NCBI RefSeq assembly: GCF_001417965.1
Contig: NW_018385745.1
Span: 189,862 to 253,861, forward strand
Reading direction: 5' to 3'
DNA: 64,000 nt
From: Exaiptasia diaphana
Taxonomy: Eukaryota; Cnidaria; Anthozoa; Actiniaria; Aiptasiidae
Positions 55,026 through 64,000 of this stretch are shown in pieces. The stretch's first letter is position 1, and every line of letters begins with the position of its first letter. The position numbers and the translations under genes are program-made. A model generated the notes under the pieces. It made no database searches. It was not told the DNA's origin and was given only the letters and a program-made list of their open reading frames with translations.

Positions 55026-58000
55026 TTATTGGCTCCTTGGTGGTTCAGGTAATGCAGCTATGGGCCTGTGAATTCGCTGCCTAATACTTGTTTGATTCCG
55101 AGCTGGGAGGAATGCTCTGCCTGGCACTACAATTGAGGAGTCTTCGCGTCGGTTGATTCTTAGACGATGTAAACGCAAAGGATGAGTTGTATCATCTTGG
55201 TCTGGAGGTACATCTGGACCTTTGTCGAATGAGTCGTATTCTTCATCAGCATCACGATACCTTTCGTTTAATGTCCAGTAATAGAATGGGAGATCAGGAG
55301 CCATACGCTTGCAGAACTCTCTATTAATACAAAACAGCAAATTCAATAATGAAATTTGAGAAAGAATGATATATTCAAAGAAGTATTGTAAAAATTAAAC
55401 AACAAATATATACCGTAATATGGTTAAACATTTTAACCAAATCTTTTTGGTAAAATTAATGAATCAATTTTATAAACAAATGTACATGTACCTAACAACA
55501 TTTCTCCAAGCATATTTAAATTGCTTCAATGTGAACGTATTTCCTAAAATCCTGTGNAGAAGGCCAATCATAGCCTCAACGTCATCAGTACTGCCTGCCC
55601 GGGGATGTTCCTCAAAACCAATGATTTTGTTCTGACAACGTCTAAACTCCAAGCTTTCTATATTTGTTGTAACAGCTATGACTGTTTCTCTTGAAAAGCC
55701 ACAAAGTCCTTGCACAGGTCTAAAGTATAAAGCAAAATAAAAGAACATGCATTACTGTTGTCAAAGTTTGTATTATTCCTTCACCATTCAAGGGCGGATC
55801 CAAGGGGGGCAAATGGGGGCTGTAGCCCCTCCCTCTGAGCAGAAAAAGTGAATTGATTTTTATTATTTTCAATGTTGTTTATAACAAATAAAGCCCATTT
55901 AGACCCCTAAAANCATTTAGCCCCCCCTTACAATTTCAGCTGAATCCGCCCTTGCCATTGGGTGAGGAAATGCCTCTGTATTTTGCGGAATTTATTACAA
56001 ACTGATTAGAAGGTTGTTCCTAGCTTTTGTTGCAGGGATTTAGTGCATCTACTCTAATATAAATAATTTTACTCTAATAAAATTAACATATTATTCAGCT
56101 TCATGAATATCATAACAGCTTTGTAATGAAAATTGACATTTGAAAAGATATAACAATTTTANCTATNGATGTCAATGGTTGAAAAGTCATAGCAGTTAGT
56201 ATGCCAAGGCATCCATTCACCCAAAATCATATTAAGCATAGCATAATTCTTTCTGCAGCGTTGTAGCTGAGTAAGTCCACGGCCATCTGAAGCTTCATGC
56301 CAACCGGCAACAATTTCTACATACTCAGCTTCTCTTTGATAACCATTGTTTCTCAGGAACCTTGCAACAAGGTACGACAGCATCTTCCACTGACTGTTTG
56401 CGCTCCCCCCGGAGAGCTGCAAGTGTTAGACCAGTGGTAGGGTCATGGACAGCATCATCAAATCCTTTAAGATTCNTGTAGGTTGGTCCTCTTTCCCTTG
56501 TGTGTTTCCAGATCCTTTTCAGGATATGANAATGGTCTTCTCTTTCATGAAAGAAGTCTCCAGTTATGGGATCAACTTCTGGCACATAAAGATGAGTGCT
56601 GAAGTCCACTCCGTTGAATTTGAGCTCTTGNATGCGGTGACGAAACCTGTATGTTGCCACAATAGACCTTAATTTATCAAGCAGGCTCTCTTCAGGTATA
56701 TTGGTACGAAATGGGTAAGGGGTGTATCCTTGTGGAACNAGCTTCCCTCTGATGTAAGTGACAGCATCTTTGAGTGACATGTTATCTTGGTTCCTTAAAC
56801 TATCAAGTCTTTCAATGACTTCATCAGGAATGGCGTTGTCTTTCAAGTGGACAACTGGGGTATGATTTGGAGTTTCTGTAAACAAAATCAANCATTTTGA
56901 AGAGTGTTATCAAATGTCATCACACATTAAAAGAACTACAGACGTAATAAAAAAAAAATTAATCTGTTTAAATTTTACCTCCAGTTTTGACTAGCAATGG
57001 CCAACAATGTTTGTGCACTTTGTCTTTTCACACTTTCTTTCATGTCATGCAGTAGTTGCCATATGTGTACAGGTCTTGTGGCACCCTGTGTCCTTAAACT
57101 ATTAAATTCTCCATCACTTACAGCACTTTGAACAAGGATTAAAAGGCAAATAATTAGTTTCCAATAAAACATTTAATNAATTAGAAATATATCTGTTACA
57201 TTAAACTATCTTTTTACATTCATTTTTTCCCTCTATATAAAATAATTTATAGCAAAAGGAATAAACAANTATAAATACAATAATAAATAAAACGATTATT
57301 AAGAAGTATTAAACATAGATACAAATTACTAATGATGCATACCTACTGGTTTTAGCTCCATTTTGATNATTTCCTTTTTAATTTTGTCTGTCATGTCTCT
57401 GAGAAACTGATCTCTGATGCTTGTATAGGGTACATACTGCACAGGCATAGCAAAGGGCTTACGGTTTCTCCTTTCATCACTGATGAGGAAAAGCATAACA
57501 TGGGTTGCTCCAGGTTGTCGCTTCTTCACATAAAGGCCTCTCAAGTACTTTAGAATTTCTCCCAGAAGATTCCTGTAAGCCACCATTACCCTTTTGACAT
57601 TATGTGATGTGGCATTGAGGAGAACAAGAAACTCCTTGAGCTTTTCTTTGAAATATTGTGACTGGCTTAACAGGGAGCTGAATTCCACTCGTTCCCAGCA
57701 CAGATTCTTCAGCAGTTCCTGTGAACATGTAGGCGTGTTGAATTTTTTTCTATATTCTTCCTCAGCGTGGATCAGCCCATTTGCCAAGAATGTGATATCA
57801 GTGTCCAGGGCATTTAGTTGCTCTCTGATGTTGTTTTCAATCCACTGACTATCCTCTTTTAATAAATTCTGATTGCANAATGAACGCCTCATGTCATAGC
57901 TCCGCCTTAGTTGTTGTAGCTTACCATCACCAAGGTCGATGTCACCATTCCATACAATCTTTACAGACTCTTGTAGTGCAGTCTTGACATCAAATGCATC

Positions 58001-59810
58001 AGCTTTTATCCAGAAACGTCCCTTTGGATTTGTTTCTTTTAGCTGCTTCAACGCCTCAACCTAAAATGTATTAAAAAAACCCTGACAGCAGTGAACTGAA
58101 AACTTCAATTTGATTTGTCAATGTGCACTGTATTAAATGAAATTAAGAAAAAAAATTAAAGGTAGCTGCTTTGAAGAAACTTTACACTAAACATATTGTC
58201 GTAGTCATGATATTACTGACCTGTATCTCTGGTTCCAAGCTAAATGCAGATGTTTGTGCTTTCTTTTGGATTTTTCTTGTACCAGGTGCAGCCACATTAA
58301 CCCTTGCCTGAAAATAATACAAAATATATTTATGAGTGCAAGGAAATCAATAAAGTAGTCAATCTGTATGTTGAATATCCATGTCAAGTGTATTTCATAT
58401 TTCAGTATATTTTTAGTACAAATTTTCATTTCAAAAAACCTACATGCAGAGGATTTTTCATCAATTGATTTTCTTTGCCACTCCACATTGGGCCTCTGAA
58501 CAGTCTGTTGAATCTACTGGGGAACTCAGCACACATAGTTTCGTGCCACATCTCAAAATCTTTAGGTACCTTAATCTGTTAAGTGTAAAAAAAGGTCATT
58601 TGTTTACTCCTTTCCCAGAAATAAGATTTCACAAGTATTAGCTATTGACTGCATTTGCAGGTACCTGTGCAGTGTTTGTACAACTGAAGAACTGTATCTG
58701 GTATTCTACAAGCCCAAAGGGCATCTGTGTCATGTCAAATAGTGGTTTGTTGGTTATTGGAGAATTTGTTGCTAGACACTGTGCAAACTTATAAATCAGG
58801 TTGGCCTTTCCATGCTCTTCCAGAATTTTCATGGCATTTAATGCTATGGTGACAAAATTCCCTGGATTTGTTGTAATCCCTCTCTCCTCTGCCAATTTCA
58901 AAAAGATACAATCCATTTCTTCTATTCCAGGAGGACACTGAGGTCCATAAGCAACAAGTTTATTTTGCTCAAAAGCAATCGTCTGGGTTGTTTTGTTTAT
59001 GCCAGGTTTCACCACACTTGTCTCTTCTACATCTCTCATTCCCATAATTGTTGTTATAGTCAGTCCATATTCTGTTTCTGCCTCATTTATGGTCTTGAAA
59101 CGACTTTTGAAGGAATTTGTCACTCTGGATCTAACTCTTGAATCTACATGAAAATATACCATGTAAGAATCATTTGCTCAACACATAAATAAAAATTAAT
59201 AAAAATTAATTCATTGATATTTTGAAATATGATTACAAGCCAATATGGAAAAATTTACAAATTGAAGACAAGATACAGTAATTCATTATTTCTAACTCTG
59301 TTTGAATTTTGTTTTGATGATACTTACTTGACAACAGAAAATTTGATTTTGTTTCTTCCTTGATGTGTGTAGCTGCATCTGCCCAAAATCTATGCTGTGC
59401 CCTGAATGATGGCCATATGCTCGGTGATGAATCAAAATTATAACTAGGATCGGTGATGCCTATCCCAATGAATTCTACAAGTGCTCTATCTTCCTCTTTA
59501 GTCCATCTGTGCAATCGAACTGGTGACTTCAGAGGTGGAGGACCTTTGATAATTCTTAATGACGGTGAAATGGCCTGCAATTTATGTAAAAGAGAAACTG
59601 TGAAGCAAATATTGTCAATATTTTTCAAAACGTGATAGTGTCAAATGACTAGGAATTTTTATTCCTACTTCCTACCTTTAGTGGGGAAAAGAGCGCTTTC
59701 CTAGAGCGCGTCCTCTCATTCTCTCGTGTTTTCTTGTGTCTTGGTTTGTTAGGAGTATTACCGTCAGGCACACACGATCGTTTACTTGCAGAACCATTAT
59801 AATCATCCAT
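55026..59810 (-). CDS. Large protein with Myb/SANT-like N-terminus, putative transposase of the two-gene element
   Basis: About ten exons: 59810-59676, 59574-59328, 59143-58665, 58575-58444, 58307-58221, 58060-57347, ~57130-56979, 56875-56163, 55719-55492, 55320-55026 (stop TAA). Splice phases join cleanly except around the seventh exon. Starts MDDYNGSASKRSCVPDGN; exon 2 has KSPVRLHRWTKEEDRALVEF and IWPSFRAQHRFWADAATHIK, a Myb/SANT-like segment. The rest has no domain I recognise: DCIFLKLAEERGITTNPGNF, FRGPMWSGKENQLMKNPLH, VKIVWNGDIDLGDGKLQQLR, VPEVDPITGDFFHEREDH, FLRNNGYQREAEYVEIVAGW, HTNCYDFSTIDI. The Asp/Glu/His-rich late part (PITGDFFHEREDH…ILKRIWKHTRERGP) is a candidate catalytic region. 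A one-base frameshift near 56395 and several N may be assembly errors. AATAAA for this strand not found nearby. Confidence 0.65.
55784..55959. mobile_element. Small MITE with CAAGGGCGGATCC ends and 5-bp TSD, nested
   Basis: The element proper is 55789-55954: left end caagggcggatcc, right end complement of caagggcggattc. Flanked by ccatt on both sides (55784-55788 and 55955-55959). Sits in an intron of the large minus-strand gene. Ends resemble those of 7055-7371; a fragment (ggatccgcccttcttg) is also at about 20305-20320. Confidence 0.75.
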
Positions 59811-60338
59811 TATCAATACATTTTACCTTGAGACATTATCAAGAAAACGATTGTTAGCTCAAAACAACACACAGAGGTTGCAAAAATATTGTTTTCCGTG
59901 ACATCATATTATGGTGTGAAATGACAAATAATAGCGACTCGATCATCAAAATAGGTCAAACATAAACTTCGATTTCACTGCCTAAATGTGGGTCAATCTG
60001 GGTCAGACTAGGTTTTTCAGTTGAATTAAATATTAGACTTCAGTTTTACTTCAATAAATCAAACATTGACCAATAAGTTTCTTCGTAACACGACGTCAAA
60101 AGAGTGGTACCCCAGCAAAACAAAACAAAACGTCTTCGCTACATTCAGAACCAAATATTTTGGTGAATTGGACCTGTCTTCCTATGAAACTGAACAAGAT
60201 AGTAAAAAAAATTATAATGCTACTTACCTTCATGCTTAAATCGGCACGAAAAAAGTCTTATAATCCTGAAAACTGATCTTTTTATAACGAAACACTTGAA
60301 GTGTCAATAAGCGGCCGCCATTTTGAAAATTTGCACCG

Positions 60339-60373
60339 AAAAGCAGTGTGGGACGCAGGCCACTCCTCCTCTG
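60339..60373 (-). repeat. Right terminal inverted repeat of the two-gene element
   Basis: Reverse complement begins CAGAGGAGGAGTGGCC. Followed on + by the TSD gtgattgca. Confidence 0.8.
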
Positions 60374-60404
60374 GTGATTGCATGTCAAAATGCATAGACA
60401 AAAT

Positions 60405-61400
60405 CTAAAGTAAGTAAGTGAATTTTAAGGTCTTTAAACCATACTTATCTTCACTCGTTGTAAGGTTGACGTCTTGCTCGAGTTTGATTTTTTGGCGATT
60501 CCGTCTAAAAAGACTGGGATGGTGAATCGGTCCTGCATTTTCAAACATACCACGCTGCTGTCGTCTTGCTTCATCAAAGGCTTGGAAAAGGTCTTTGTTG
60601 ACAAGAAAATTGTGTGTTGGAAAAGCATATCCCGAAGAAAGAGCATTATTAGCCACGTCGAATCTACTCAAACTTGGTTGAAGATTTCTGACTGCCATTT
60701 GATTAGAATGGTAAACTCCCCTTATGGCAATCANTAGTCTGTCGTAAAGGTCCACCGAGAAGCAATCGACTAACATAACTGCACTTCCCAAAGGTACATC
60801 GCCATGGAGACAGTTTAATTCTTCTACGAGAAATGTTCTTCCTTCCTGCCAATAAGGTTGAGGTATGTCCACAGCTCTCTCGTCATTGGATCGTGGGCCT
60901 CCTGGGTATCGTAGCCGACGATTCTTGTTCGTATGTCTTTACCCACTGCTGCTTCTATTCGACAATACCAATCACTACTCTGGTATGAATCATCTGTCAT
61001 CAATCGGAACATCATTTTGGAGTATGCCATTAACTGATAGTAAGGTGGTGTAGGAAAGACCATCTCTATCTCCTAAAGGTCGTGCTGGAAACTGAAGAAA
61101 AACTCTGACACATGTGATATTTCTTGGAAAGCGCCCATTGTTTTCAATTATACGGTCCAAGCTAGAGGCTATTTCTGGAATTTTTTTAATAGCTACCTTC
61201 CACGGCATTTTGACCAGCTCAAGAATTAGATACCTGTAAACAGATAATATAAGATAATATATCGTTTTGCAAATCATTAATATTTTCGGCGTTTTGTGAA
61301 TCTCCTTGGTTGTCTCTGACATTTCATCGCCGTTGCTTCGTCCTTGGCGGGGTGGAAATTTGACTGCTGATGTTGGTTTCGCTGCAACTGCTTACCGCTT
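60405..61400 (-). pseudogene. Decayed coding region of unknown family
   Basis: Three overlapping frames on the minus strand read as one protein broken by shifts. The first is LELVKMPWKVAIKKIPEIAS, RVFLQFPARPLGDRDGLSYT; then EAAVGKDIRTRIVGYDTQEA-HDPMTRELWTYLN; then DIPQPYWQEGRTFLVEELNC, AVMLVDCFSVDLYDRL, NKDLFQAFDEARRQQRGMFE. Amino-acid composition and lack of bias to simple sequence look protein-like, but I do not recognise the family. It lies just outside the right end of the two-gene element. Confidence 0.35.
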
Positions 61401-61439
61401 CATGATTCTTAAATGGAGAAAGAAGAAATGTTATGATGA

Positions 61440-61500
61440 TGATGATGATAATAATAAACTTTATTAATAATAATATTAAATAATATTAAACTTTATTAGA
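61440..61500 (+). repeat. Short (GAT/AAT)n low-complexity tract
   Basis: gatgatgatgataataataa followed by AT-rich ttattaataataat repeats. Confidence 0.7.
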
Positions 61501-61521
61501 AGCTTTAAAAGAAATTAACAA

Positions 61522-62095
61522 TTACACCAGTTGAGTTGAAACTAATCTAGTTAAAGCTAATACTACACTGGGACTATGATGGCATACTTGCTGATCAGAA
61601 GACATCTGTGGCTCAGCTCGTCTGCTTGCAGATTCTTGGTTGTTAGGCTGGATACTGGTTTTCAACTGTGGAAGAAGAAACATCGATTCTACCTGCCTTT
61701 GCATGGAGCTACATGCTTTATCTATTCGCTGTTGATCCAAATCAAACAAAATCATCATTAATGTAGCCTGGTACATGGCTGACATTTGAAAACCATGCGA
61801 TAAATATGAACGAATAGGTGATGAATTTAAAAAAGACCAAACATTAGTTGTGATTGATGTTGAAATGCACAGCTCGCCAAGTCTTTCTAAGACACACGAG
61901 AGAACAAATCACCCAAACAATGAGATTTGTGCTGCACATGATGAACGACGTATTGCACTTCCCAAGGTTTTTCTCCTAGTTTTAGCAACGCCACTGCTGA
62001 TGGTTTGCCCTGGNAGACTATNAAGCATATTTGGATCATATCCGCGCTTTTTGAATGCTGCAAGAGCTACTGGCTGATTATTCTGTCGGGAGAAG
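61522..62095 (-). pseudogene. Possible coding fragments of unknown family
   Basis: Minus-strand frames DQQRIDKACSSMQRQVESMF and PQLKTSIQPNNQESASRRAE (61785-61590), and FSRQNNQPVALAAFKKRGYD followed by SGVAKTRRKTLG (62095-61960, with two N). They could be exons of the same decayed gene as 60405-61400. No splice-supported joining and no family match. Confidence 0.25.
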
Positions 62096-62098
62096 GCG

Positions 62099-63407
62099 GT
62101 GACCGTCTGTCGGTCACTTTCGTTTCCAAGGATATCACCGATACAGCTTTTGAATGTTTTTAAATCAAGTCGTGACTGCCAGTATGAGTCGGATTTATCT
62201 GCTATCCTTGATATCCATGCTCCGTCTAAGAATCGTATTATCACGTTATGTCCAAGTACTCCTTGGTACTCATCAGAGATTAAAGCACAGAAAGCTAAAC
62301 GTCTAAATCTTGAGAATAAATGGCGAAAATCTCGTCTGAAAATTGATAAACAGTTATATAATGATCAATGCAATGTGGTTAAAAATCTCGTCAAGTCATC
62401 TAAAAATGAATATTACTCTTAACATAATAAATGAGCATAAGGGAGACCAGGAAGTGCTGTTTTCTACTTTTGAGAAGATGACTTACAAAAATGGTAATAA
62501 AGAGTTTCCATCAGCTTCTTCCGACAAGCATCTTGCTAATTCGTAATCAAAGCAATTCAATTTTTCAGTAATTTTGTCAACGTCAGTTGTTACCTGGGTA
62601 ATCAGCCTGCTTTACTAAACAACAGTCTTTCATCTTTTTCTGAGGTTTCCACTGAGTATGTCTCGAAAATTATTTCTCCATTAGTATGAAAGTCGTGAAG
62701 TCTTGATCCTCTTACTGGCAAAGCTTTAAAACTTTGCATAAATCAGTTAATCCCGATTATTACGCGATTCCCGATTTCAAATTTAAAGTTTTTATCAAAA
62801 GCCATTGAAAAGGTAGTGGCCTCACAGCTGGTTGACCACCTCGAACAGAATAACCTTCAGTTGCCACTCCAATCGGCATATAAGAAACATCATAGTGTTG
62901 AAACTGCCCTCTTGAAAGTTCACATTGACATTTTGCATGCAATTGATCGACGCAAATCAGTTTTTCTTGTTCTTCTAGATTTATCTGCAGCTTTTGACAC
63001 AGTTAATCATCGAATATTATTAAATCGACTTTTTTCAGATTTTGGTATTACTGGGAATGCTTATAATTGGTTTAAATCCAACCTAAGCTACAGAACTTTC
63101 TATGTTAGTGTACAGGATGGCACATCTACTTCCCGTAGTTTTGATTGTGGTGTTCCACAGGGTTCTGTTTTGGGACCTATTTTGTTTTCACTGTATATAT
63201 CCCCTATTGCAAATGTTATAAGTCTTCACGGTTTAGAGTATCACTTATATGCTGATGACACTCAACTCTACATTTCCTTTCCTTCATCATCCTCTGTTGA
63301 GCTCAATATTGCAAAACACAAAGTTGAAGCCTGTGTTCACGACATTGACATGTGGATGGTTCAAAATAAATTGAAATTAAATGGAGATAAGACTGATATA
63401 TTAGAGA
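62099..63407 (+). pseudogene. CR1/L2/Rex1-like LINE, endonuclease-RT linker and reverse transcriptase
   Basis: From 62150 the frame reads FKSSRDCQYESDLSAILDIH, APSKNRIITLCPSTPWYSSE and KRLNLENKWRKSRLKIDKQL, the linker between endonuclease and RT in CR1/L2-type ORF2. After breaks, the RT (from about 62790) reads LEQNNLQLPLQSAYKKHHSV, FLVLLDLSAAFDTVNHRILL, GVPQGSVLGPILFSLYISPI and YHLYADDTQLYISFP, i.e. blocks A (DLSAAFD) to C with the catalytic YADD at 63248-63259. It stops being LINE-like at about 63407 (NKLKLNGDKTDILE), where another sequence joins. 5' and 3' truncated; not functional. Confidence 0.82.
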
Positions 63408-63610
63408 GTTTTAGCATCACGCTGACGACATACCGCAAACGGCAAAATGTCATGTGACAAGATTTTTGCGGTGAAGTTTGCGGTCCACGGTCCAGGTTTC
63501 AACGGCGGCAACACTATCTAGCGGTAAGTAAGTTAATAATAATAATAATAAATAGTATTTATATAGCGCAAAATATCCACCAGGTTCTGATGCGCTTTAC
63601 AAAATTGAAT
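63408..63610 (+). repeat. Dispersed repeat with TTTATATAGCGC…GCGCTTTACAA motif
   Basis: Begins gcatcacgctgacg and ends in (AAT)n followed by atttatatagcgcaaaatat and gatgcgctttacaaaattg. The 'tatatagcgc…gcgctttacaa' tail is a motif that I recall as recurrent in repeats of marine invertebrates. It may be a separate insertion truncating the LINE at 63407. Confidence 0.45.
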
Positions 63611-63689
63611 ATAGAAAAATCCAATGCTATTATAAAAAATTATGAAAAAAGATATAAAAAAGGTTTATATGAAAAACGATAAAGAGAGA

Positions 63690-63770
63690 AAACACACGGT
63701 GTTTTGGTTTTTGTAATTGCGACGTTTCGGTGTCGTCATGACGCCATTATCAAGCAAGTGAAGATAAATA
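63690..63770 (-). repeat. Penelope-type terminal motif
   Basis: On the minus strand: cttgataatggcgtcatgac and cgaaacgtcgc (about 63757-63720). This is the 'TGA..AtGGc…CGAAACgtc' signature at PLE ends, related to but not matching a functional hammerhead core. Confidence 0.45.
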
Positions 63771-64000
63771 AATATTACAAACAGAATAAGTGCTAACAGA
63801 ATAAATTTACATGCCAAGTGCTATTGGGAATAAAGTGAGATATTAACAACAATAGCTAGCTAGGTAAATACTTTAGCTTTTATAGAGTCGCTCTGAACAT
63901 TAATTGAAGGTCTTTTCTCTTTAATATAGAGCATTTCAAAAACAAGGCAATCAAACTTCGTTTGGCATTTCCTTAAGATCTTGAAAAAGACGTTAATGTC

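Larger units (their letters stand above)
53122..60382. mobile_element. 7.24-kb two-gene DNA transposon with 9-bp TSD, family not recognised
   Basis: The element is 53131-60373. Left end CAGAGGAGGAGAGGCC, right end (reverse complement) CAGAGGAGGAGTGGCC; 27 of the first 35 positions match. Directly outside lie identical 9-mers gtgattgca at 53122-53130 and 60374-60382, a target-site duplication. Inside are two convergent spliced genes: HIRAN-domain protein (+, 53231-54430) and a large protein with a Myb/SANT-like N-terminus (-, 59810-55026). Their starts lie close to opposite ends, as in other two-gene transposons. A 9-bp TSD is known for Mutator-like elements, but neither gene shows a MULE transposase domain. 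A small MITE is nested at 55789-55954. Confidence 0.8.

Noticed and set aside
1-64000. CRISPR arrays, operons, ribosome-binding sites, bacterial terminators
   Set aside because: The window is intron-rich animal DNA; the tandem and inverted repeats seen have no spacer-repeat pattern and no prokaryotic gene arrangement.

Overview
The window is eukaryotic, AT-rich animal DNA. Genes are split by GT-AG introns and transposable elements are very dense. The element content (ISL2EU-type THAP/YqaJ transposons, short-LTR Gypsy, BEL/Pao, Penelope-like, CR1/L2-like LINEs, a tRNA-headed SINE, many foldback MITEs) and a centrosomin-family gene with many tiny exons suggest a cnidarian, probably an anthozoan (coral or anemone). 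The phylum is an inference from gene and repeat style, not a database result.

Region 1 (1-25.5 kb, + strand) is almost all of one host gene: a CDK5RAP2/PDE4DIP (centrosomin) homolog. I could join 51 exons into one reading frame of 5,739 nt (1,912 codons plus stop). It starts inside the N-terminal CM1 motif at base 1, so the true 5' end lies upstream, and it ends with a CM2-like C-terminus and a poly(A) signal. Its introns hold MITEs, a SINE, nested palindromes and a foldback element carrying a textbook hammerhead-ribozyme core.

Region 2 (25.5-33.1 kb) is gene-poor. It holds a 2.26-kb inverted-repeat element bounded by TTAA and a decayed piggyBac-type transposase end.

Region 3 (33.1-43.6 kb) holds two neighbouring two-gene DNA transposons of ISL2EU type. 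Each has a THAP-DDE transposase (+) facing a SWIM/YqaJ-nuclease gene (-) between terminal inverted repeats. The first is split by a Gypsy retrotransposon (34.07-37.80 kb). All are degraded.

Region 4 (43.7-53.1 kb) is a graveyard of LINE endonuclease (with a degenerate 2A-like motif), BEL/Pao and Penelope-like fragments. It also has an assembly gap flanked by a perfect palindrome with TTAA ends, and long stretches where I see nothing coding.

Region 5 (53.13-60.37 kb) is the most interesting part. It is a 7.24-kb element with terminal inverted repeats starting CAGAGGAGGAG and a perfect 9-bp target-site duplication. It holds two convergent multi-exon genes: a HIRAN-domain protein (+) and a roughly 1,050-residue protein with an N-terminal Myb/SANT-like region and no domain I recognise elsewhere (-). 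I do not recognise this gene pair as a known transposon superfamily.

Region 6 (60.4-64 kb) has decayed minus-strand coding fragments of unknown nature, then a CR1/L2/Rex1-like LINE reverse transcriptase (+) and short repeats.
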